Assembly (NCBI GenBank): GCA_022749755.1
Contig: CM040440.1
Coordinates: 3,867,769-3,931,768, forward strand
From: Azadirachta indica
Taxonomy: Eukaryota; Streptophyta; Magnoliopsida; Sapindales; Meliaceae
Direction of reading: 5' to 3'
Length of the DNA: 64,000 nt
Shown here: piece by piece, positions 48,655-60,142 of the stretch
Layout: the number at the start of each line of letters is the position of its first letter
How positions within the stretch are numbered: position 1 is the first letter of the stretch
The notes under the pieces: model-generated
Database searches by the model: none
What the model saw: only the letters and a program-made list of their open reading frames with translations
Told to the model about the DNA's origin: nothing
Program-made: the position numbers and the translations under genes

Positions 48655-48687
<33 letters not shown>

Positions 48688-51600
48688 AAACCCCACAAAA
48701 TGAGATCACTGAAACTTGAATTCAAAGAAAAAAAAATGTTCTTCCACGTTCTGACTGACTTCATCTCAATAATCCAATGAAAACGTCAGCCCTGATAATT
48801 GTCTATTTAAAAGAATGAAAAAGTTCGCATATTTTTTTAGTCGAAGAAGCCATGTAAACCATTAGAAATGATAGAAACAAGATAAAGGAAAAACAATAGA
48901 GAAAAAAAACGAAAGCCGACAAACGCACATGAAAATGTAAAGTTGGAATGGGAACATTATGAAAGAGAGCTCCACAACCGACCTAATGCAAAACCAATTT
49001 CTTCATTTTCTTTTTTTTTTTTTTTATTGGCTTTAGCTATCTTATAATTTTATGGCTAGGATTAGGCCCTCCAGATGTGTAGGTATATCAGCAGGCCCAA
49101 TTTCGAGTTAGCATATGAACTTCGCTTGAAAAACAACACAAACAAACACATTTGCCAAGGGGACCAACATGAAGCTAGATGCGTAGATTAATCCAAATAG
49201 GCAAATATAGAACTAAAAGTTGGGTAACTCTAAACCACACTAACAACAATTTGATTTTGTTACTCCAACTGTGGTCCTTACTTTATGTAGGTTAGGTTAG
49301 CATGATCGAGCTTGCTTCAATTGTGGGTCTTTCCAACTCTTTAGTCCCTTTCAACCAAATAATCCCATTAATTTGTTCACAAAAATCTTCTATCTTTCTA
49401 TTGCATATTGGTGTGATCTCTAACAATGGAAGAATCTCTTCGTCCACAACGTGAGCTCTTTCGACGTCTAAAATAGAACCTCTTACGTTTCTGCTCTTAT
49501 TGATCAACAAGATACACCGGTTCCGAACAAACATAAAAGGTTAATTTGTCAATGCCAGAACTGGACAACTGTCGTATTAGTTACAAATCCAGCAGAGTGC
49601 GGGGGAAGAGCCAAGCCATGGACATATACGGAAGCAAACAATAGGGAATTTAATAATACTAAATATCAAAATATACTAATACCATCATAGAGAATAAAGG
49701 AACTAGCACAAGAATAAGCTTATCACCTACAATGGAGAAAGTGCACCAATAAAGGAAGTATAAGAAAAGAGGAATATGGATGTTGGGATAGAGATGGTGG
49801 AACAATTGCTGTTTGAGGTGGAAAATTTAGGAGAACTTTGGCATGTTATAAGCCTAACCCAAGCGAGTTGCATCAGATATGGTCTGGTGGCCAAATATTT
49901 GACATCTCCTACAAATGAACCTAATAAGGTATCCACATTTACCAAGACATTTTAGTAACTCAAGGAACAAGAAGATATGTATGATTGACCACCTATGTCC
50001 ACATTCAGGTCTACTCCATGTTTACTGACTGAAGTTTTATTACATACTGAGCAGATTGTTTGAGTTTAAAAGAAGGGATGTCAGAAATTCCCATGGATGG
50101 GGCACCTGTGGGGACTGGTGCATATTATGTAATCAACACCTTGCCTCCAGTTTATGTATACTGCAACTAAGAATAACCTAGGGAAAAAATCCAAAAAATT
50201 TTCTCAGACCCCCTTTTCTTTTTCAGAAACCAAATTGAAATGAGTTCATAACATCATTTTTTGTCAAAATACAAGTGCAATTTGTGACCAAATCTCCAAT
50301 CAGTTTTCCCACAGATAGTAACGTAAAACTGTTGTAATCATCAACAATAAAGAATGACTTAAGCCCAGACCAATCCACGGTCATCAGTGAGATGCAGAAC
50401 TACAAAATCTTGACAAGGACACAATTGAAGATAATTCTGATAAGAATAACGAAACCCTAAAACAGCAGAGCAGGAAGTTGGGTTCTATAGAACTTTTAAA
50501 ACTTAATAGATACACTCCTAAACTATAGCTCCATTTCTCTGGTGGATACGAGGTTTCAACATCTGATTTTATGTTGGGCACTGAACTTCCTTTCATGTTG
50601 AGGCTAAATAGTACAGCAGCTAATATTCCAAAAAATGCCTCCCTACCAGACTTCAGATTAGCTTCAATTGCCTTAATTATTTTGAATGCAGTCTAGTTCT
50701 CACCCAGAGGGCATTTATATTACATAGTCATCATGATGGCACAAGGATAGGCAAATGCATACTTCTATCTGCCTCATGATGTCAAAAGGAAAGAGATGAA
50801 GAGTTCAATGAACTTAATCTCCATGCAATAGATCACTCAAAATATGAAATGCATCAAAGATTTGCCCCATAGCTAATCAAGATATGTATGACCAAAGCTA
50901 CTGCTGAAATAAACTCAGTTGTATTCGGACTATTACCATTAAAAGCCACACTGGTCAGAATCTAAAAGTTCTTGTTAGGCAGTTCCCTGTTTGATACAAA
51001 TGAAATGCGAAAATTTTGGTAAAAGAAAAGCAACTGCCACTGCCCTAATCATTTTACAGTCACTAGTTCCATCAATAGCTATCACAATGTGGTTTATAAC
51101 AAGGAATGACAAGGCAAACAATGATAACAGAAAGAGAAGAACAAGCTCTAACGGCTGAAATCTAAGCTCCTTCGATAATAACTATTCTCTACTGCAACAG
51201 CCTTAACTAATTCAGCCACAAAGAGAACTACTGTAGAGGAGTTCTCTAAGATCCAACAAAACCAACATGACATAAATAATATCTCACTTTACTCCACCCA
51301 AGACATTAAAAATACACTTAGATTTATTTTTCTTTAACTTAAGGCTTCTGTTGCTTTTACAGGAAAGAAAAGTGCTTCATCTCCATAGTCCCCATCCGAC
51401 CTGGTTGACATAGATCTATAGTAATATCATACTTGACAAATTTTGAATTAATCTTGGACTAGCATGGGATAATAGAATTCATAAACAAAGCAGAAGCTTT
51501 TTAATCTATTGAAGTTGTTTGTATAAACACAAAAAGGAGAGAATATCTCCGGAACACATTCAAAGTCATGCAATTGGTTGAAAGTAAGCAAATAGGAATT

Positions 51601-53559
51601 TATAATAGCTTCTTTTTTATTTTGTTCATTTTTTACTCATTCAGAGGCTAGTTTAGCCAACATACATTCATGATCAACTTAACCAACACTCAACAATAGA
51701 GATCTGATCCCAACTACTCAAGAGTCAATTACATGAAATTTTACAAAAGAACTCCAAAAGGATTATCTTTCACATAATTTCACTTAATAACATAAAAACA
51801 ATCATACTACACAAGTCAAATATAACAATGCAACCAATTACCATCCAAAGCAACATCCACAAATAACAAACAGCAGCAGTGATCAGCACCTTTCTTATTC
51901 AAATTATCTCTCAGTCAGCAAAATCAAAGCAGAACCGTAACATTATAAAAAAAAAAAAAAAAAGATTCAGTCTGGTATAAATAGAAATCACACTGGATCA
52001 GAGTACTTTTTACTATCTCAAATTTTTTATAGAGTCCACAAACCCACTACTGAACAGCTTCTCCACATACGTGCCTAATATATTAAGTTCCAAAGTTTAC
52101 TTTTTGCCCACTTTCTGTTGCGGATAATCCACAAACATGAAGTTAAAACACTCCTCATCATCAAACACGTCCACGGTCCACCACTGTCAAAATAGTCCCA
52201 TCAACGGCTATAAACCCCACGACATACTTAATAAATTTTGATCGGCCTTCACTTTGATCCACAAAGAATCCTTTTCAGGCACCATCGACACTATCTCCCC
52301 TGTCCCGTCCCAATGTCCCTGCACAAAATGCCCGTCCATTCGGCTCCTTGGCTGAACTCGGGCTCTACTTCACTAAAAGAAGTCTTTCTCAAAATCTCCG
52401 GCAACAACCCAACGGTAAAATCCTCTTCTCCAAATTATGTCATTGTGAGACAACTCTCATTAACCGCAATACTGTCGCCGGGCGGACGTCTTGCAGAACA
52501 TTTTTTGCACGTATTTTCATGTCGAATCCTCCATCACTGGAAACACCCAATTGCTTGACCTCGCCAGATTCTTCGACTATGCCAGGGAAAAGTGATCGGA
52601 GAGTCAGGTTTGGAAAACGGGTTCCGAACTTGGATTTGATTTGGGTTTGGGAATGGGTATGGTGGTGAAGTGAGACAAAGAGCTGGATTTCAAATTTGAT
52701 TTGATATTTTGACGGACTGGTTAAGAAGTTGGCTATTGCGGTTCTGGGGACACGGGGTTTTTGGTATTTTCGTTAGGGATTTCAGAGAGAACTTCACTGA
52801 AGTTGCCATTTTTCTGTTTGATGTCTGCAATTTCGGATAAATCCCCAAACCCCTGACGTGTTATGCAGCGACCAGACCCAGGAATTTGGGGTTTGAAACT
52901 CTGAATAAACTTCTAGGCCCTGGTTCAGGTATCAGAGCCGTTGATAATGTGATTGTCGTCGAGATTCTTAACTTCGAGTAACCGACCTGTACATTAAAAA
53001 AAAAAAAAAAAAAAAGTAACCGACCTGTCGTTGATTGACCCTCTGAAGCCAACTGAACAAGATATTAATATAAATTTTTGTACTCTTGATTTTTTTTTTT
53101 TTTTAAAAGGTACTCTTGATTTTGTGAACAAACCATGTTTCAATACCACGGGACAAATGAATTCTTTGGGAGAGATTGTTGTCAATTTTAAAATAATCTG
53201 TTGATTCAGTATTTAATAAATTTTATTTATTAAAATGCTGTAAATTTTAAAAGTAATTTTTGTATATTTGGTAAATTTATTGTTTTGATAAAATAATTAT
53301 AGGTGAATAATATAATATAATATAACATATGTTTATTTAAAATAATTTAAAAAAAAAAATAAAATAAAAAAATAATAAAAAATATTTATTTTTAATAATT
53401 TTATTTTTTAATTAAAGTTTAAATTTAAATTTTATTTGTAGGATTAATTTTGAGTGTTTATAATTTTAAAAGGATATATTTCATATTAAACATATAAATA
53501 AAAATATTTTTCAAAATTTTTTCAAAATCAAAATTTAAAAAGCAATTCTCCTCTTATTT

Positions 53560-53700
53560 TCAAAATACGTTATAAAATGGTATAATTTTATCAAAAGTAA
53601 TTTTAAAAAAATTTTACGAAGCACCAAAAATGACTTTTGCCTATTAAAAATCACTTTTATTTCTACTCACAACAATTTCAAACAAGTTCTTAATATGTAC
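53560..53700. repeat. Possible hAT-like MITE end
   Basis: The words AAAATGACTTTTG, AAAAATCACTTTTA and ACAATTTCAAACAAGTTCTTA resemble the terminal parts of common plant hAT MITEs. The other end was not found with confidence in the AT-rich DNA to the left. Confidence 0.3.
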
Positions 53701-54760
53701 AAGTGTTTGGTGTTGCATAACATTCTATTATGCTAGTTGAGACTTGAAACTAATTTTAAAAAATAAAATATATAACAATAGTAGTTATTAAACATATAAT
53801 AAAATATAATAATAAATCAATAAAATAAATAGATAACTTTTTAATTTTACACAATTTTTTATATGCCATTATGTCTACATATTTTAGATTAAAATTAATA
53901 ATATAAGAAATTTTGTAAATTTAAACGACTATTATTCTTTCTTTATAAATCAATAAATATATACTTTCAATTTTTATTCCTATATTAGTCATTAAATGGG
54001 TTAAAATTATTAAAATCAATGTAAAATGTTTTACTATTATAAATTAACAAGTATTAATGAATTTATATTTTATGTTATTAATAAAATATTTTAATTGACG
54101 CTATTAATCAAATATTTATGTGATCAATCTCATTAGATAATAATATTTGTATAATTAATTAAATATTTAAAAATTATTAATATAATATTTATAACTAATA
54201 AATTGAGACAATTATTTGGACTTAAATACTTATTTTATGTTATCTAAAATTTATTTTCATGGGATAAAAACTCTTATTAATGATGAAGCACCACAGTCGT
54301 CTAAAGATTTGATGAAGCAACTACATTTAGAAAGATCATCGATGTTATGAGCCATAATCTTGATTCATTTATGTTATTCTGTTCTTTGCTTACGCAATTT
54401 CTTCTTATATCAAATCAAAAGTCATGAACATGATGGAGCAGTACTGAATAAAGCAAAGCAAGCTCATACATGATACTGGACGATGAAAAGTCTATATATA
54501 CAGCTAAGAAAATTGAAAACTTTGTTGTGGACGGCGGTGGTGACAGTTGAGAATTTCAACTAACAAGTATGAATATTAGTGCGCCACTTTTCATCTGCCT
54601 TCCTACCTCTCTATATACGCCGTAACAATCCCATCTCTTTTACTAAAATTCGACCTTAAAACTGCTCTTTAATTAATAAATACTCCTCTTAGTTACCAAC
54701 TCAAGTTTGTTGCAGCAACCAGCAAGCTAGCTAGCAGCTACCATTACCAATACTTGTTTC

Positions 54761-55420
54761 ATGGCCAAAACCGAGAGGATTTGCACTCTTCTGCTGAGGC
54801 TGATAGCCGTCGGGGCAACACTTTCTGCAACCATTGTTATGGCTACAAGCCATGAGACGGCTAGCTTCTTTGCAGTATCATTTGAAGCAAAGTACACTGA
54901 CATGCCGGCATTCAAGTGAGTTTATTTTATATAATTAATTCTCTTGCTGCTGGTTGTTAATCTTCATGGGTGTTCTTCTGAAGTTCGCAATCTTGGTTGT
55001 AGGTTCTTTGTAGTTGCAAATGCAATTGTAAGCATCTATGGCTTTCTGGTGCTCTTTCTTCCCTCGGACAGTTTGCTCTGGCGATTAGTTGTTGCCCTGG
55101 ATATGGTAAGTTTATGAGTACTGTGCAATCTTCTTACAGATTAATGCATTTATTTTATCCATTGTTCTGGATCATTACATGGACAGGTTTTCACCATGTT
55201 AATCACTTCAAGCATTTCAGCAGCATTGGCTGTTGCTCAAGTGGGGAAGAAGGGGATTTCTTCAGCAGGTTGGCTACCAGTTTGCCGCCAAGTACCCAAG
55301 TACTGTGATCAAGTAACAGGAGCATTAGCCGCTGGTTTCATTGGAGTCCTTATCTATTTGCTGCTGCTTCTGTATTCCATTCACACCGTCTTAAATCCTC
55401 TTCTTGTTCAAAAGAATTGA
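54761..55420 (+). CDS. CASPL1C: CASP-like membrane protein (UPF0497 family, 1C-like)
   Basis: Three exons: 54761-54915, 55003-55105 and 55187-55420, with split codon AAG, giving 163 residues. There are four predicted membrane spans: about 9-30 ([19 protein letters not shown]), 52-74, 83-106 and 132-155. The ATSHE and FEAKYTD words between the first two spans and the [11 protein letters not shown] loop are typical of the family, as is the length. CASP and CASP-like proteins are four-span plasma-membrane scaffolds. True CASPs organise the Casparian strip, while most CASP-likes have unknown roles. The extracellular loop has two cysteines (CRQVPKYC). The subfamily assignment is by resemblance and synteny. 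Confidence 0.88.
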
Positions 55421-56429
55421 TATGTCTCATTGTCTCGACTCTGTTTTTGCCGTTCGACCCGTTTCAGAATTTTAATTTCCTTTTCTTTTCTCTTTTCGTG
55501 ATGTTTCCTGGAATATAATTGAGTGAATGGTTTGTAGATTCTCCATTTTTTATTAGTCTGCTTTACAACATCTCAAATCCTGATGAAATTAATTAATTAG
55601 TCCTTCAAGTTACTCCCAAAGAATGTTCTGTTTCTTCAAACAGAGCATGTGAATATGCCAAATCAATTAATCCAATTCTTGAATATTCATGAACTATGAA
55701 CATAAGCAACGTATACAAAATAAACAATATAGACAATTATTAATTATAATCAAACAACTAAAACAATTGAAAAAACATAGCCTTGTTTAAAAAATCTAAT
55801 TATCTCAAATTTTATTTTACCGCCCACTAATTTCCGTGAGCATACAAATTGTTTATTTCTCTTCTTAAAAATAACATTTTGGGTGGCTGCAAATGGCCAA
55901 TGCGGCACTTCTATCATCATCAGCATCATAATTTTATAATATCATTATCATTCTTTTAAATTTAAAATTCTTAAAATATAATTCATTAGCACCTCCATGC
56001 CCGTCTTCATAGACAGATTTAATTTACAAAAATTTTAAAAATTAAGTACCAAATAATTGATTAATTAATTAACTAAAATAAATAAATACAAGGCTATAGT
56101 TATGTTTAAAAAAAGAAAAAAAGGTCGGTGAGTGAGGTCAAAGCTCATCCTTTTATCTAATTTACCAAAGCTCCCAACGCCAACGCAGAAAAATCCCATT
56201 TGAAAAACGTTTTTTTAATTATTTTTTATTTCTTTAATTAATTCTCTAAATTTCCCAACACGTCACCGTATAAAAACCGACGAAATTTCCTTTCAATCCT
56301 TTGCATACAAGCCAAAGAAAAGAACTTTCCCCGTCTATCAAATTATATAGGTTTATCTTCCGCTCTCTCTCTAATCAAAACCCTAACTTTTTCACTGAAC
56401 TAGTTTGCGCATTCGCGATCTCAATACTG
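55421..56429. other. Intergenic; promoter of the FLOE-like gene
   Basis: AT-rich spacer with no gene. TATAAAAA at 56269-56276 lies about 155 bases before the ATG at 56430 and is a good TATA candidate. A CTCTCTCT-type pyrimidine stretch in the leader (about 56360) is typical of plant 5'UTRs. Confidence 0.55.
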
Positions 56430-59400
56430 ATGGCTTCTGGATCGTCGGGTCGGGCCAATTCTGGCTCCAAGGGTTTCGATTTCGCATCGGATGACATTCT
56501 CTGTTCTTACGAGGACTACCCCCACGATTCTTCTAATGGAAACCATTCCGATCCAACGATCGGCCCCACCTCCAGTAAGGTATTTAACTGATCGGTGCCT
56601 CGAAATTATTTACTTTCCGGTCATTAAGTGTAATTTTGCAGTTTGTGCGGGGATGATTTTGGGATTTTCCTTTTAAATATATGATTAAGGCATTCGAGTT
56701 TGGGATTTGTTTAATTTCTTAGTTAAAGTAAAAAAAATTTGGATTATGCTCAAATTTCGATATTGATTAAGAGATCTGGTTGATTTTTTAGGGTAGTTGG
56801 AAATTTACTCTGAGCTGAGCTTTTAGACTGATTTGGTTCTTTTAGTTATCAATGGTTGCAAACCAGAGCCGAAGATAATATGAAATTTGAAATCTTTTTT
56901 TAGAATTTTCTTTCTTTCTTGTTTTGGGGCACGGTTCTGACTTTATTTTTTTGCGTTTATACGGTAAGTTGTTTTAGAGTGATTTTTAATCATAAATGCA
57001 CTTAAGAACTAATTTCATGGGGTAGAGTTGGTCCGTTACATAAGTTTGTTTGTGCGTGTTCTTTTTTATTGGACTATGGACTATGGACAATAACTTATTG
57101 ATTGATGTTTGTGGATTTAGAAAGGCTACATGCTTCAAGAGCATTAAAAACAACCTTTTGACACTATCTAGTGTTATTTATTGAACCATTATAACATAGC
57201 TATTATAGCTACTGAGTGTGCTTGTCTTTATTTCAGCAGGATTTTCATAAGAGCAGAAGGGCAAGACCATCAATGTTTCCTGCTTCTGCCTACAGCCAGC
57301 CTGAGGATTCTCTCAACCAAGATGTTATTTCTACTGTTGAAATAACTATGAAAAAGCATACTGATAATCTTATGCGTTTTCTTGAGGGGATCAGTTCCCG
57401 TCTATCTCAGTTGGAATTGTACTGCTACAATCTTGATAAGTCAATTGGAGAAATGCGATCTGACTTAGGCCGTGACCATGTGGAGGCAGATACAAAGCTT
57501 AAATCTCTTGAGAAACACCTTCAAGAGGTGAGTTACAGTTTTGAAATTCCACGTATCTAGAGCAGGAAGGTTTTGATTTGCTAGTTTTTTTTTTTTACAG
57601 GGAATAAAATGCCTCAGTTTATTTACCATGAAACCCTAATGCTTTAATGTTAATAGTTATAGTATTGTTATTATTTTTTGTAAACATTCATGGTGTGCAA
57701 GAATTACTGTTGTTTTGAATTATTGACAGAGGTAGAGTTTTGATTGAGTGTAAAGTATCAAGCTACTTACATATCAAAAAATGTGTAAAATCAATTTGAT
57801 TTTGTTCAACTTGAATTGTATAATAGCTGCTGCTAAAATTTTGTTTTCCTTTTCTTTTACGCTTTATTGTTTTCTTCCCTTCTGCTGTAATCAACTGTAA
57901 TGTTCCAATATCTCATCTTGTTCTACAAGCATTTAATGATTTGGTGACTACTTTATGCTTGTTTTTCTTTTGCTTTACTAGAAACCAAATCCCATTTCAA
58001 CTTTGTTCTGAGAAGAATTCAATCTAGTACCCCCTTAAGTACTTTATGTGCTATCCTTATTCATTAACAATTGGTGGGACTTTTAGTTATCTTAATTTGC
58101 TTTTGTTTGTGATGGTGACTCTTTGGAAATTTAGAGCTCTGCATCATCTCTTTTTCAACCTTCATCTTGGTCAGAAATTCATGGTTTTCTGTTTTCTAAT
58201 TTATATTCGGAGGGGGCAAATTTTGGGTTTTTTAACAGGAAATCAACATGAATTGAGATGTTTGTTCTAACTGCATGTTAGGCATGATCTTGGATCCTAA
58301 ACACATAACGTCTCCCTATAGTTGGCGTGGATTTGAAAACTATGCCATTTTTTATTTCATGCCTGCGTTCCATTTTTGGGTTAGGTTGAAATTAAGCTAC
58401 TCATTATAGAAGCAGTCTGCTTGATTTTTCAATGATGCAGGAATGCCTACCTTTGTTTTTTGCTCATTGACATGCTTTGGGTCTTTAAGTAGTTTACCAT
58501 GTTTGATGTGGCAGAATAATTTTTTTTGTCAACCACTGCAGGTTCATAGGTCTGTGCAGATCTTAAGAGACAAACAAGAACTTGCAGAAACTCAAAAGGA
58601 ATTGGCTAAGCTTCAACTTGCACATAAAGATTCATCCTCTTCTAACCAATCACAATCCAATGAGGAGAGAGCATCACCTGCTGCCTCAGATGCTAAAAGG
58701 AATGAAAGCACCTCTGACATGCAAAATCAGCAGTTAGCTCTTGCCCTCCCTCATCAAGTTGTCCCGCAGCAACAGTCTGTGCCACCCCCATCTCAGCCAC
58801 CACCTCAGATTCAGGGTGTCACCCATCAGCAAACTTCCTATTATATGCCTGCACCCCAAATACCGAACCCCCCAGCTCCAGCTCCAGCCCCAAGCCAACA
58901 GCCTCAAGGTCAATATCTGTCTTCTGATCCTCAGTACCGACCTCCCCAATTGCCAGACCCCTCTAGGATGGCTCCGCAAGCTTCTCAATCTCAGCCTAAT
59001 CCAGTTCCCCCTAGCCACCAATTCCCCCCTCAGTATCAGCAGCAATGGCCTCAGCAGGTGCAACAAACTCAGCAGCCATCTATGCAGCCGCAGATCAGAC
59101 CCCCATCACCAGCAGTTTATCCATCATATGCTCCGAGCCAACCAACAAACCCACCTCCTCCAGAGATGTTGCAGAATAGTGCTCCAATGCAAGTGCCATA
59201 TTCAGGAGTTGCTCAACCAGTATCAAGCCGTGCTGATGTTATGCCTTATGGGTACGGCACACCTGGCAGAACGGTTCCACAGCAGGCACCGCTGCCCCAG
59301 CCAATCAAGGCTAATTATGGAGCACAACCTGGTGATGGGTATGCCACTGGTGGCCCTCTTCCTACCCTTCCTCCAGGGAGTGCATATATGATGTATGACA

Positions 59401-59702
59401 GTGAATCAGGGAGAACACATCATCCAAGTCAACAATCTCAGTTCGCACAAGGTGGATTCGCTCCTCAACCTACTGCAGGCACTAATCTTTTGGCTCGGAA
59501 TCCAAGCCATTCACAATTTGTCCGTAACCATCCTTACAATGATTTGATAGAGAAATTGGTGAACATGGGTTTCAGGGGTGATCATGCTGCCAATGTAATT
59601 CAGAGGATGGAGGAGAGTGGGCAGCCAGTGGATTTTAATTCTGTGCTTGACAGATTGAATCCCCATCCTTCTGGGGGTTCTCAGAGAGGATGGTCAGGGT
59701 AA
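56430..59702 (+). CDS. FLOE: FLOE1-like prion-like protein (DUF1421)
   Basis: Three exons: 56430-56579, 57240-57527 and 58542-59702, phase 0, giving 532 residues. The N-terminus (about 1-65) is Asp/Ser-rich (FDFASDDILCSYEDYPHDSS). Residues about 75-200 are a predicted coiled coil (VEITMKKHTDNLMRFLEG.., SRLSQLELYCYNLDKSIGEM, VQILRDKQELAETQKELAKL). From about 200 to 475 is a low-complexity Gln/Pro/Ser region with Tyr. The last 58 residues are the DUF1421/UBA-like domain (DLIEKLVNMGFRGDHAANVIQRMEE split here). This domain order is that of Arabidopsis FLOE1, a seed protein that forms condensates on hydration and tunes germination to water availability. Exon 2 may start three bases earlier (57237) through a CAGCAG acceptor, adding one Gln. 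Confidence 0.9.
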
Positions 59703-60070
59703 AAAGGAAATGAACACGTATGGTCCTCGATTATCGTGACAGTGTTTAATGGTGGTGCATTGCATTTGAATAAAGGTTTCGTAACGTGTATAATACTGTG
59801 TGTAACCTTATTTTCTTATCGGGTTGTAAACAAAGCTTTCTGTTCACTCTCTATTTTCAGTCCAATCTCTCTCTCTCTGTTTTTTTTTTTTTATTTAATT
59901 GCACACAATTTCTATACTCTTCTCAGGATAATTTGTCACAAGTTGTAATTGGATGTAGCGTTGGATTTGTTCAAAATGTTCAAGTTAAAACAGTTACATT
60001 GGGGGCTGTTACTCGTAAACTAGCAGCAACAAAAGCATGTGCCGCGTGGCTAAATGAGGAAAAAGAAATT
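59703..60070. other. 3' flank of the FLOE-like gene
   Basis: This probably holds the 3'UTR, with TTGAATAAAGG near 59767 as a possible poly(A) signal. A pyrimidine-rich TCTCTCTCTG/T run lies at about 59868-59893. The open frames here are not called. Confidence 0.5.
60061..60065 (-). terminator. Pol III terminator of the tRNA-Glu gene
   Basis: On the minus strand TTTTT follows the tRNA 3' end after a five-base spacer (ATTTC), the usual RNA polymerase III stop. Confidence 0.75.
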
Positions 60071-60142
60071 CCGTTGCCGGGAATCGAACCCGGGTCGTTC
60101 GGGTGAGAGCCGAATATCCTAACCGACTAGACTACAACGGAT
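60071..60142 (-). tRNA. tRNA-Glu (anticodon CTC)
   Basis: A 72-base cloverleaf on the minus strand. The acceptor stem TCCGTTG pairs with CAACGGA. The D arm includes GTCTAGTCGGTTAGGA, which also serves as an A box. The anticodon stem TTCGG/CCGAA encloses the loop CTCTCAC with anticodon CTC. The T arm is CCCGGGTTCGATTCCCGG, which contains the B box GGTTCGATTCC. No intron is present and CCA is not encoded, as expected for a nuclear gene. Confidence 0.97.

Larger units (their letters stand above)
46663..54760. other. 8-kb stretch without a supported gene
   Basis: 46800-48700 is AT-rich with (TTTA)n at 47659-47695, a T run at about 48415-48436 and (TA)n at 48662-48687. 48700-52200 has moderate composition and only short frames, such as 49292-49534 minus, none with a domain I know. 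It could hold a non-coding transcript or an old repeat. 52238-52670 is less AT-rich with two overlapping plus-strand frames of 106 codons, unrecognised. 53100-54250 is extremely AT-rich. 54480-54760 is the promoter and leader of the CASP-like gene, with TCTATATATAC at about 54491. Confidence 0.55.

Noticed and set aside
52238..52668. Two overlapping 106-codon plus-strand frames
   Set aside because: No domain, splice context or codon signal decides between them. They are kept only as part of an unexplained region, not as genes.
58734..59391. Long frames on both strands inside exon 3 of the FLOE-like gene (minus 110 codons, plus +1 frame 216 codons)
   Set aside because: They are shadows of the Gln/Pro-rich coding sequence, with repetitive Leu/Arg/Trp or His/Leu composition and no domain.
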